Assembly: GCA_008360975.2 (NCBI GenBank)
Contig: CM039181.1
Location: 2,216,380-2,280,379, forward strand
Reading direction: 5' to 3'
Length of the DNA: 64,000 nucleotides
Source: Lichenostomus cassidix
Lineage: Eukaryota; Chordata; Aves; Passeriformes; Meliphagidae
Part shown: piece by piece, positions 40,833 to 52,469 of the stretch
Layout of the letters: the number at the start of each line of letters is the position of its first letter
How positions within the stretch are numbered: the first letter of the stretch is position 1
Notes under the pieces: model-generated
Database searches by the model: none
What the model was told of the DNA's origin: nothing
The model's input: only the letters and a program-made list of their open reading frames with translations
Position numbers and translations under genes: made by a program

Positions 40833-41567
40833 CTGGAAAATGACGGGAGATTGGTGAAGACGATTTGTTTGGAACTACAGCCTTTTAACCAACCAAGTTT
40901 TAAACTAACCAAAACGTGCTTCTCCCTCCCAAGGTGCAATTGCAGGCAAATAATCTTCACACAAAGGAAAGAACGATGAAGGGATGCAAAAGTAAGAGGA
41001 AGATCACAGTAAAGAGAAGGAGAAAGCCAGCAAAGCAGGACCTCACAGCAAGAGAGCTTGCCTGGTGTGGATACACCACAGTCCTGTCAGATTATACTGC
41101 ACAGAGAAGCAAGGATTGTTGGAAAATAAGGATTAGTAAGCAGTTCTGAAGAAGCATAGAAGCCAGAAGTGGCAGGAAGGTAGCAGGCATTCAGAATTGC
41201 CCATTTGCTCGCACATTCATCAGAAGGCGTGGTAAGAAGGGAAACAGAGCACTGCACTTTGGAATTTGCCATTTCCAGGTTAAGAGAGAGAAAAGCAAAC
41301 ATTAAACCCAACAGAGTTTTCCACTGTTCAGAAATCTTTAAGGAAGTTTTACATCAAAGGCTCTCTAGGAAATATGAAGGATTCATCTGGGCTGTCTGAA
41401 TCTCAGACATTCAAGTATCAAGACTCCCTAAAAACTTATTCTTTGATTAAGAGCATCTTCATAGCTGTAAGTTCAGATGTGCCACATATGTTCAGACCAT
41501 TGAAGAAAACTGTATTGCTGCTCAGAAAATATACTCTTTTATTGGTTTCTATGAGCAGCATAACTTA

Positions 41568-41581
41568 AAATATATATATAC
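41568..41581. repeat. Short TA microsatellite
   Basis: AAATATATATATAC, a short dinucleotide run about 0.7 kb upstream, in the sense of transcription, of the 44-residue exon. Confidence 0.7.
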
Positions 41582-43807
41582 AAAATAATGATACTGTCAT
41601 TTGTAAAGGAGACTCTCCTAACTTTAGTCTTGCAAGGAAAATAAATGCATTTCTCTTGCTTCTGCAGGAGCAGCCTGGACAGAAGGCTGCAAAGCAGGCT
41701 GTGCATACAGGAATGCCTTGAAGTATAGCTGTTTAACAAATCCACGGCAAGGGAGCAGCTGGACGGAAGATTTCTGCATTTCTTGTCTTGAAGATTGCTT
41801 TAGATCATAAGGTTCAGATGAGATATTAATGCATACTGAAACTGATCTTGCAACCTTAATAATGAAAAAATCATTGAAGTTTAATGAATGAATCTGATTT
41901 ATTCCTTGATTCCTGCTCTCTAGGACTCCAAGGATAGTTGCATCAAAACCATTTCTGACAGTCTCCAAACTGTCCCTTTCAATAAGAGTGTTCAATCAGA
42001 GATGCAGAGCTTTGTATCAGACTAGTGCAGGACATCTGGCACCACTGCCCTGGCAAAGAGCAAGGCTGCTGTTCAAGCACAGCCAACAGGAGCTGTTGGG
42101 CTTTTCAGCACAGGAGCTTTCTCCTGATGGTTACTTTTCAAGGTGGATTCACAGGGCAAGTCATTGCTGTTTTCTAAAGAAACAAATGGAGAGATCTACA
42201 TTGCAAAAGCAGGAGTTGCTTAACTTGTTTTCATACTTTTGGAATCTTTTAGAAACACTGATAACAACTTCCAAAAGTGTTTTATGGTTATGGTAACCCT
42301 AAAAGAAGTCTCATCAAAAGATGAATAACAAGGTTACAAAAAGCTCTGCATAGAACACTGACCATGTCAGACATGGGAAATATTTGTCTATCTGCATTAC
42401 AGAGTAATTATGAACTTCTTGATATATCATTCATGAACAGCCAAGTGAATGTGTCGATTAACAGAAGTGGGAATTGTACATTTGAACAGCTGCATTTAAA
42501 GCTGCTGTCTCATATTAGTAGATAAAATTAAAGTGAACCTGCATTTGCCTTTTAACATACCAGAATGTTTTTCCAACTGTTTGGCTGTGAACTCTAAAAC
42601 ATGACAGGCTCATGCTGACCTGTGCTGCTGTTGCTTTCCTTCATTTAATTACATGAAGTATTCTACCTTTTCTATGATAAGAATTAAACTCTGGGGAAAA
42701 AAAAAATCTATCAATTCTAACTACAGTTATAACTTTTTTCCTGCAGTGACTGTTCCTCTGAAGCAACCATACAGTTGAATATCACACCAAAGGCAAATAT
42801 TCCTGTGTTCTGACAAAACTGCAGAATGATAAACGGTGACAGCCTCTTCTCAGGAAGCTTATACAGATAACTACTCAGAAAGAAAAAAAATTATTACTTA
42901 CCTGTACAGAAACTACATTCTTCAAGGTGTATTACCTACCCAAATACCTCGATGGCCCTCCCTCACTTACCCCACTGCATCCCATATGCATGAGATTGTA
43001 GAGCAGAGATGGAATTAAACTGGGATAGAGGAGACAGCTCTGCCTTTATGCTCACTGGTGGCAGCACACAGAAAATTAAAACCCCATTCAACACTGTGGG
43101 AGTGCCAAGAGTTCAGGCACAATAAAAATTTTTGCTACCTATACTGTGATCCAGTTGCTGATTCACATGCAAAACTCATTCCATGCATGCCTGTCTGAAA
43201 GCCTGAGAGGAAAAGGAGCTGTGACTGACACACATTTCTGGGCTTTTCCTTTCACTTCAGGAAGGAAGTGGTGAGATGGCCAAGTGATGCATGTTAAAAT
43301 GATGTATCAATTTAATCTATCCTGCATTCATGTGATGTGTAATCTGCCACGAGGTTTTATAGAAGTGCATGAAATAGGATACACGCTTTCACCAAGGCAT
43401 TTAGGTTCAATTAAATCTGAGGTATCCTGGCAAACTTCAGAACCCTGTCTTGAACTGCACTCACAAAGATCTCTATGGCCTAAGTTCACTCTTGGAATTA
43501 CAGTGGATTTCTCTAGTCAGCTCTTGGGAAAGGTTCTTAGACAGTTTGAGAAGGCAATGAAATTATTCTTTTAACAGTTAGAAGTATTTCTAGGACTAGA
43601 CAATCACCTAGGTAGGGAAAGATTTTTGTCATATAATCCTGTAAGTAATGCAATAGCAGGTTTTACTTGTGCACAACATCAGGAGCAAAGTGAAATACAC
43701 AGAGCCTGTGATAACGATAAGAAAGGATCCCAATCAATACTAGCTGAAGAAGAGCAGAAAGAAGAAGAAAAAGGACAGTTCTAGACATGAGAAAAGGGAA
43801 AGGCAGA

Positions 43808-43852
43808 AGTGGTTACTCCTGTGGGAGACTGGAGTGGTTACTCCTGTGGCAG
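43808..43852. repeat. Two-copy 25-bp tandem duplication
   Basis: AGTGGTTACTCCTGTGGGAG at 43808 recurs at 43833 as AGTGGTTACTCCTGTGGCAG, exactly 25 bases later with one mismatch over 20 bases. It looks like a recent local duplication in intronic sequence. Confidence 0.85.
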
Positions 43853-44287
43853 TGTCCTTTCCTGATAGCTGCCATCTCTTTGACACTTCTTTCCTGCTCC
43901 TGCAAGCTTGGTGCTCCCAACACAGCAATCTGTTGTGATTCTGGGGCTTGCAAAGACACTTTTCATTAGCAGCAGCCCAGACAGACCCAAACACCTTGCC
44001 AATACTAACAACCAGGTTTACCATTTAGCAGCTGCACAGGGTGCCAGCAGTTTGAACATTCTGCTCTGGCTGTTGCAAATTACCACATTTGTAGTTTTTA
44101 AAACCTAGAGGGACAACGTTTCTATCAAACCACAGCAGGTCACTGCACGGACTATTGAAATGGGACCCAGAGCTGACAATACAGCTGTGAAAATGATCTG
44201 AAGTGAGCAAAAGCAATAGATATCCCTAATTGTTATGGGGCTTTGTGGGTTATTCTTTTGTTTGTTTTTTTTGTTTATTTGGTTTGG

Positions 44288-44304
44288 TTTTTTTTGGGGG
44301 GGGG
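44288..44304 (+). repeat. T8-G9 homopolymer junction
   Basis: Eight T followed directly by nine G, within a T/G-rich stretch at about 44258-44325. Probably a polymorphic low-complexity tract. Confidence 0.8.
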
Positions 44305-46708
44305 ATGTGTGTGGTGTTTTTTTGAGAGGCTAAGTGGAGAAAATGCTACTGGAACAAGATTTGTTCTTCACTCTTAAATCAATATTGTGACTCCAGACTC
44401 CTAAATTGATACAGAATTATAGAAAAAACCAGCAGCAGCTCTAGCTAACTGCACGATTAACATGAAGCTCAAACCCATATGTTATTCCCTTGATAGAGCC
44501 TTACTTGTCTGAACTCTCTTTGTAAATGTCAGTGCTGTCATCATCATTGTACTAATATATCACAAGTCACAAGACCTACCTTTCTTTGCTCATTTTCAAT
44601 CCCTCAGCAGAGCACACCATCAGAGCAGCATGTATGGATAGCTATAAAAGAACACTTCTCTTGTTTTTCCTCTTTTTCACAGCTGAATATACGACAAAAA
44701 TTGCTACTGATACAACACCACTGAGGGAATGCTTATTCAGCAGTTGATCCCATTGAATCTCTCCCACTCCCTCAATTTTGAAGGGAATTCCTGCAATCAT
44801 CTCTGGTTTTTTATTTTAGCCTCTGATGCCTCTTTCCTGATGTGCATCATAGCAGAGCAGCTTTTGTATTTGTGCTATGAACAACTTCCTTTAAAGCAGC
44901 CATCTATCCAGAGATGCTATTGCTAATCACCAATCAAACAGTTCTTCAAAAGGAGGATGAAGAAAGTACATAGACTGATTTCTATATGGAAAAGAAAGAG
45001 TAGTTCAAGGATGACATGTGTTTGGGCAGCTTAGTCAGCAAGATTAAAGAATAATACTGATTCAGAATGAAATTAATTAGGTTTACTACTATTTGAAATG
45101 AATTAGAGGAAATATTTTTAAGGAAATGCTTAAGCATTTGTTCCCACAGTATAGAACTAAAAAAAAAATCCACATGTATTATTTAAAAAAAAATAAGCTC
45201 TGAATTCTGTCTGAGGTCCCCATCATCACCCCATCTCCCTTTCTTTTTCTATTGTGCAGAAGAAGAATAAAACAGAACAGCAATTTTATTAAACAATGAG
45301 ACTATGAAATGAGCCATGGCAATTGGGCATTTTTATTCTCGGGCAGAGATGAGTTAGAAACCACTTTCAACACAGTAAGAAAAAAAAAAGCTTATGTGAG
45401 AAAGAAAAAAAATCAAGAAGAAGGAAAAAATGCAAATTTATTACCATTTCTCAGGCTCATGAAATAAGACACCAAAATGAAAAGAGAGCTGTTCTTCCCC
45501 TTCAATGTGCTCCTATTGTTTTGCTAAAATCTGGCCCTCAATGTTTTCTACTCTCAGGAGAGACCTCCTCACAGGAACCACACCACGTTGTCAACAGATA
45601 CATTAATCTCTCTGACAGTTTTTAGGAAAGCAGTTTGAACTCAGATACTAATCTTGGGGGAAAAAAAAAAGCTATGCAAAAAACATCTCGTGGTTAAGGT
45701 GTTGGCACACATTCAGCTGTCCAGTCCTCACTGCACTTAGTTTCTGGCATATCATAAAGGGTACCAAGCCTTTGCCTTGCCAAACAGGCAAGAGCACAAA
45801 TAGCAGGTTTCATCTTCCACTGACACATAATGTTTCTGCAGAAAAGACTGGGTGAAAGTGTGTCTGGGGAATAATATTCCTGATGGATCACAGAAAAATG
45901 TTAGGATGTAGGGAGTCTTCTTTCCCCTACTAAGAACTCTCAGGCCATATAATGGTTTTCTCTCACTACAAATCTCAATTTGCAGTTAAAGGAAATACTG
46001 GGATAATTGGGAAACTGCCTAATGCTAGTTGTAAATAGTGACTTCCACAAAATTTTTCCAGCTGTCTGTTCAAAACTGTAGAGCATTTTTACTCTACATA
46101 AGAAGACAAAGTCAAATGGTTCATCGTTTTTAAAGATGTGAAAGCAATGAATTCATCGAACCTGAGCATAATAAATGTATGGTAAACTAAACCAAACCAT
46201 AAAGTGAAAACTGATAGAGCAGATGGCTAAGTGTCTCTCCAGAGAATGCTTCTCCATTTCAACTGTCAGGGTTCTTCAGCTCACTTTCTGTAAATGTGAT
46301 GGTAACAAGGATTCTGAATGGAGCACTCTCCTGGTCAGACACAAGAGAAGGTAATTCCTTAGCAATGGATTTAATGTCATAAACATCGATTATGTAGAAT
46401 GACAGATTCTGCCTCTATAATTCTGTCTCTATCTATTCTGTTTCTGCATTGCTGAATGATAAAAAAGATTAAGGCATTAACACTACAAAAATGTCTAAGC
46501 CTTTCTTCAGTTAGAGAGCAATACAAATGAAAAAAAACTGAGTCTTGTCTATAATTACTATATTATTTCACACATATATAATGAAGTAGGAAGTGAGGGT
46601 ATCTACTCATCATTCATGCATTATCTATGCCATAAAAGTAGATTTATCCAGGAGTGCTTAATTATGATTTTTTAATTCTTAATAAAAGGGCTACGATTGA
46701 AATTAATT

Positions 46709-46730
46709 CTTCCTCCCTCCCCGCCCCCCA
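46709..46730 (-). repeat. C-rich tract (G-rich in ERC1 transcript)
   Basis: Plus strand reads CTTCCTCCCTCCCCGCCCCC. The reverse complement has several closely spaced G runs, so this is the one clear tract in the window that would be G-rich in the ERC1 pre-mRNA. Confidence 0.65.
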
Positions 46731-48452
46731 AGAAACTTCCCCTTACTCTAAGTGACAAGAAGTATAGCTAAAAGGTCATCATTTTTGGAACTTCTCCCAG
46801 ACATCCAGGAAAGTTATGAAAAAGCTCTCTTGACAGAGAGTTATGACATGATCAGAATAAGAGTTAGCTTTTCTCAAAGCATCTGCCAGGGTTAAGTATG
46901 TGCTTATATCTACACCAACTGCAACACACTGTGCTGAAAATCACAAATCCAAATACATACAGAATGAAAAGTTTGTGGAACACTGTCTTTTCTGTAATGT
47001 ATTGTAAAAGCTGATGGAAATGAAAATTCCTACAGGAATATTACATCACTAATGAATCATCATGCATATTGATGTCTCTACTGCATATGTATATCCTGTT
47101 TTGTAATGCACAGCCAGCTGTCACTGAATCTCTGAGAGAAAGAGCTGGAGGGTAAGTTGATCCCAAAATTACCTATTGGCTACACTGCCCAAATAAAATA
47201 GGAGGGAAAATTTGCATACAATTATTCCATTTAGATTTTTATGAGGTATGATTGCTCTTTAGAGCCTGTATTTGCTCATGCTTGGTGCATTTTCAGTAAC
47301 AAAAGTCTATATAACACTGAGAGACAGACAGTAAAAAACTGATTCATGTCACCTCAGAACCACATTTAGCTTAGTTATCGAGAACGTGTAACAATATTAA
47401 GTTTCATCCTATTTGCTAACTGACAGGAAAAGCTCATCCTTTCAAAAAGTACTAAAGCATTTCTTTAAAAACAAATTGCAAAGGGAATTGGTATCCTTTC
47501 AGTGATTGATGTCATGAGCTCTGTCCTAGAGAACAAGATGAGGATGACCTAGAACTGAATGTAGCCTTAAGTGAAGTTACAGCCACTTGCGTAAGTGCTA
47601 ATGGCACCCAGTCAGGCCCAAGGAACACTAACACCTACAAGGCTGGGCAGCACAGAGAATTATCTGGGGACTGGGAGGCCAAAACTGCTCCATGATGTAA
47701 TTAATGTCTAAAAAGGATCGGGAGAGGAGGAGAGAGAAAGAACATTTTGATCTGAGTAATTCCCCAAGGTGCATCTGAGCTCCATGAGGAGATGCGTGTT
47801 TGATATGTCAGACTGTTCTCTGGAATAAATCCTGCAGATGCAAGATGGCATTCAAGAATAGATTTCTGCCAGGCTGAAACAGAGTAGCTGACAGTTTCCT
47901 GGGCTGTAACATGTTGAGTTGTACACTCCACTGATCTGGCAGGCAAGGCTGGAATCTGATATGGCTGTGGTTTATATGGAAGAGAAATTAGCCAGGAACT
48001 CTGTACTTGAAACTCACTTATCCCAGGAAAACACCTAACATACTTAACAAACATAACCAATTTGCTTCAAATCTGATGGTGCCTAGACAGTTATAGAGAA
48101 AATTTTGAACTTTAAGCTTGGAAAGGTTTACTTTAACTATTTCTTCAGAAGTTTTGTACTCACTGTCCAAAAGCAAGTTCAGAGATTAATTTGGAAAGCA
48201 TAATCTTTCTTTACTAATAGCCAGAAGAGAACAAAACATTGATTTTTATGGTGGCATAGTATTACCATCAAGAGATGAAATAAAAAAACTTCATCCACTC
48301 CGCCTTCAAGATCCAATCATAGCATGTCAAGAGAAAATTCTTCAGTAATTTAAGACCAGATGTACTGGGCTCCACTTGGGTTTTCAGGTTTTTGAGTGTT
48401 GGCACTGACTGTGTGCACATGCTGTGGTGCCTCATAACAAACAGCTAACCAG

Positions 48453-48685
48453 AACAGAATATTTCAGCTGGAAGGAACCTACAGCAACCACCCAGTCCAA
48501 CCTCCTGGCCAATTCAGAGCTGGCAAAAGTTAAAGCATGTTGTTAAGGGCATTGTCCAAATGCCTTTTAAACACTTGGAAGGCTTAGGGCATTGTGGCTG
48601 ATATTTAATGAATTTAGAAGGTTCATTTGATGAGAAGGTATTTGCCTATATATCCTTTTCATGAAGCTTTGCCTGGATCACAGTA
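48453..48685 (-). mobile_element. CR1 LINE fragment, diverged
   Basis: Read on the plus strand it begins ACAGAATATTTCAGCTGGAA, then GGAACCTACAGC and CCAGTCCAACCTCCTGGCCA, continuing through AAAGTTAAAGCATG and TTAAGGGCATTGTCCAAATG. These are CR1 3'-end landmarks in reverse complement. The part after about 48600 is more diverged but still resembles the CR1 stretch upstream of that point, so the far boundary is approximate. Confidence 0.82.
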
Positions 48686-50740
48686 AAAATATTATTGAAC
48701 ATAAAGTTGCATATTTGTTTAAATTAAAAGTACAGTTCTTTCCACTGGAAAGATAGTTTTTTCCAATATGATAAAAGAAATACACTATCACAAGAAACAA
48801 ATGGCATATACTTGCATCTACAATTCATGGATTAGGAATATACAATAAATTATCTAAACCTGGGTGTGGAAAAAGAAAAAAAGAACTAGGAAGTTTACTT
48901 GCTTTTTACAGTTGTTCATTAAAGCACTGAAATATATTTTACACATCATCTGGACATACAGTTTGTCAGCAGCAATTAGAGATTGATGGATACCTGCTGC
49001 AACACAGATACAATAGTTCACAAATCCACACCACAGATATTCTGCAAATTCTGGAAAAACTCAGGAAGATGCTAGAATGATAGAATAAGAAAAGATGCGT
49101 ACTTCCTTTCAAATGCCAGCTTGAAGTATCTATTCAAATATATTCAAATATAATGAAATTTCAGCAAATGTTATCTTTCTAGGACTAAACAGCATATCAA
49201 TTATTTTTCACAATAGCCAAGTTTTAGTTAGTTTAAGCAAAAATCTTCTACTCCAGCCCAACAGTTTGTTTGTTTTTTTATCCTGCTTATAGACCAGACA
49301 CTCGTCAACCTCTCAGATCTCTGGAGAGTTGTGGTTTAACGGAACTCAGGAGGAAAAGACAAATTTGGAAAGCCATTTATCCATCTCACTAGAATTGAGA
49401 CATTATGGTTTTCATTCTTCCCCCACTCCCCAAAATACCAAATTTCCATCATCAGAGCTCTGTGAATAAACGAACATTTTGTTACTGGACTCAGGAAGAA
49501 AGAAACCACAGGGCTGTTAGGGACAGAGAGGAGAGGAGTGCACTGTGTGCTCAGAGTGTGTTTATTTGACTGGATTGCAGACGGTCAACCCAAGAACATG
49601 CAGATCATGTATTTTTAAGCAGTTCATAATGTCTTATTATTAATTCCAACCAAAACCACCAAGACCAAAATTATCTGAAATTGGTGCTTGTGTGTCCTGA
49701 CCCCAAAGCCAACAATGGTTGCATAAAAAAAATTCAAAATATCTATGGTCCTCTCAGGTTTAACTTTTTTTAATGGATTACAAGACAGTGCCCTTTAAGA
49801 GTCTAGAGAGAAGACAGGTCTCTACGACCAACAAATTGAAATGTGGTCCTGGGTAAATTTTACTTCCAGGAAACCAAAATGTTGCAGTCCTTGAGAGAGG
49901 GAGGCTATAAGCAGAGGGCTCTTCTAAAGGAAGGAGCTTTTATTGAACCTGTCACTTGTCATTAAACACTCCATATTTTACCTTAGCCTGATATTTTCAT
50001 TAGAGCATACAGACCTTTTTCATCTGTGAATGAAAGCATTCCCTTCAGCCTTGTGCTGGATATGGGGAAAGGCTCTCTAAAATCAAGCCCACCCAAACAG
50101 GACAATTATGTTCACAAAAGCAGGAAAAGCACTAGGGAAAATCAAGTAACTTTAAAACTATGATAACCTGCACATTTCAGTGTTGGCTATCACATCACAC
50201 TTTGATCTTAAATTATTTCATGCATTTAATAATGTTGATTTTTAATGTCAGAAAAACTTGCATATAATTCTATAGAAAGCAACAGACACCACTGCAGAAC
50301 AAAACATAAGCAAAGTGCAAAAAAGCATGTACTGCTCTATAGAGATCTCTAGTTGGAAAACATGAATGTAAAAAGGGAAAGATTTCCCTGTTATTCATAT
50401 TATTATATCTATGATCTCTCTACAGCTTAAAACTCTTTGTAAGTAAGAATTAGATATGAAATTGCAAGGGCAGCTAAACATTCTTAAACAACATATAAAG
50501 CAGCACCCTTTCCTTGATATACCAGAAACTGGTGTTCTATAGTTTTAACAAGACTTAGTTCTCAGTAATTGATATATCTGTTCATTGCTATGCAGTACAT
50601 TTTACATAATTTACTGTTTCTATAAAAAATAAAGAGTCATTTTAGTATGCAAACAGGAGCTGAGAGAAAACAAATTTCAGTTTTTTCAGTGTATTACATA
50701 TGTGAAGAAGAAAGAAAAATGAAAAGGGAAAGAGTAATTT

Positions 50741-50754
50741 GGGGGGGGGGGGGG
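50741..50754 (+). repeat. 14-base G homopolymer
   Basis: An uninterrupted run of 14 G followed by AGGAAG. Its length may be unreliable, since such runs are prone to sequencing error and slippage. Confidence 0.85.
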
Positions 50755-52333
50755 AGGAAGCCAGAAAAGGAAGCCACCCAAAATCTGGAAGTGCTACATA
50801 AAAACAAAGATGATGGTCTGATGGAATGGTGTCATTCAATAAATACACCATCCACGTAATTGCAAGGCAAATGTCAAGTACCAGCTGGCTTTTCAAACTT
50901 GAAATATAGATTTACTCAAATGCAGATTACAAATCTAACCAAATATTGTAGTAGTTTTAGGAATTTTTAAAGACATTTCACTAATACCAGGAGGATTGTG
51001 TTATTCAAACATAGCTGCCACATAACGAGAGCCTTGTGAATTGCCATAGCATTACAGCCACAAAACCCATTAGCAGATGTAGAAATCCCACATCCCCGCC
51101 TTTTATAAAGGTCTGCAGTTATGAAATCATTTTCATACACTTGGAGCTTAACTATTTCAGTGCCCTGTGCATACAGGACTGGAGCTGATGGGGAAAACCA
51201 CAAAATGGTGCATCTGAAAGCACTGCACATGGACACATGTTTCTGTGCTTCTTTCAAAGTTTTAGTTGAAAACATCACCCCAGCATCCCACAGAACAAAG
51301 TAAAGGAGTATCTGGCTGAATTAAGGAGAGAATTTATCTTTACTCTTGAACTCTTAGAATGTATTCCGTGTCTTCATTGTAGATATATTAAGATATAAGG
51401 CTGGTAAGATGAAACAGGATTTAACCTAGGATAACAAAGGAAAACACCAAAGATAGACTTGCTCTTTAAAGGTTCACAAAATGAAAGACTACAGGGTAGG
51501 GTACTGTTTCCATGTTTATTTTCATTCATCATAAGGAAAGTTATTTTTATAAATTAAAGAAAACACAGTCTAAATGTCTATTATCTCCACACTTAGCATC
51601 ATGGTATCTGCTTTACTTCATGCCAATACTTTAATATTTATATGACAGCGATTGAAAACTTACCGTTTGATAAACCTCCTACAGTTAATCTCAACACACA
51701 GCACCCTGAGAAATATTTGACTTGCTTTTATCCCAGTGACTTTCTTATGCCTCAGCAGATTGGAGGTAACCAGATAACTCTGGGGGCAGCACCATGATCA
51801 TTTCAGAAATAAAGCAAACTGACTAGTAAGCATGCCAGGAATTCATGAGGTAGAGTAAACAAGGATGACTGCACATAGAAAACATGGTCCTCCAGTCAAT
51901 CCACAATTCCAGCTTACTCTAAGAATACTTACTTGGTTGTCTTTCATTTACTGAAGAAAAGACACCAGTATAAGGTAAAACTAGCTGGGAAAACACACAG
52001 AACAGCTAAAGAAAAAGGTTGTTAGAAGAGCAGAGAAGAAAGAAATGTCACACCAATCTCAATACAGAAATGATAAAATTATTTCAACGATGCACTTTAT
52101 AACAGAGTTGACAGTTAAAAGCACTTTTTCCTTTTATGAAAATTGAGTAAGATATGAAGGCAATTGAGAGAGGCTGCTTTCTTTGAAGTGCTGTAGGATA
52201 GATGCATCATTTTAAACACAGTAACAAAGTTGTTAGGTAACAGCCATGAAAACAGAACAGGACGTAGAGCAGAGAGCCAGGGAGCTAAGCCTCCCTGCTT
52301 GTCCAAATTGAATTTATTCAAGTCCCATGTTAC

Positions 52334-52469
52334 CTGAAGCTGTTGGGAGCTGTCATTAAGGTTATCCTCTCTTCTCCTGGCCTCCTCCAGCATCTGTGCG
52401 CTCTTCTTTTTTTCCACTTGTTCTTTGTGCTTCAGATTTGCTACTTTCTTATTTTGATCTTTCACTTGC
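52334..52469 (-). CDS. ERC1: ERC1 (ELKS) internal coding exon, coiled-coil segment 1
   Basis: This exon encodes 45 residues of continuous coiled coil. It begins V-K-D-Q-N-K-K-V-A-N-L-K-H-K-E-Q, contains E-E-A-R-R-R-E-D-N-L-N-D, and ends S-S-Q-Q-L-Q. The sequence matches my memory of ERC1 and differs from ERC2, which reads H-N-Q-Q-L-E and R-R-R-E-D-S-M-A-D-N-S. The acceptor is CTTCTCCTTTGCAG and the donor is CAG/GTAACA. The first base G is the third position of a split codon, so the upstream intron is phase 2 and the exon ends in phase 0. ERC1 is a large rod-like scaffold. It works at presynaptic active zones (with RIM, bassoon and liprin-alpha), as a Rab6 effector at vesicle docking sites, at cortical microtubule platforms with LL5-beta, and has been linked to IKK/NF-kB signalling. 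No preceding exon is visible in the remaining 11.5 kb, so the upstream intron is long. Confidence 0.95.

Larger units (their letters stand above)
40833..52333 (-). other. ERC1 intron, 11,501 bp
   Basis: Complete intron upstream of the probable cassette exon. Its donor is GTAACA and its acceptor CATTTTCCAG. Contents: a TA simple repeat (41568-41581), a 25-bp tandem duplication (43808-43852), a T/G tract (44288-44304), a C-rich tract (46709-46730), a CR1 fragment (48453-48685) and a 14-base G run (50741-50754). No other exon was recognised. Confidence 0.85.

Noticed and set aside
52115..52333. Read-through of the exon at 52334 into 72 further codons, with AATAAA (minus strand, 52318-52313) soon after the donor
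   Set aside because: The stop codon lies about 200 nt beyond that polyadenylation-like hexamer, so early polyadenylation there would leave no stop. A normal donor is present. Best read as ordinary intron.
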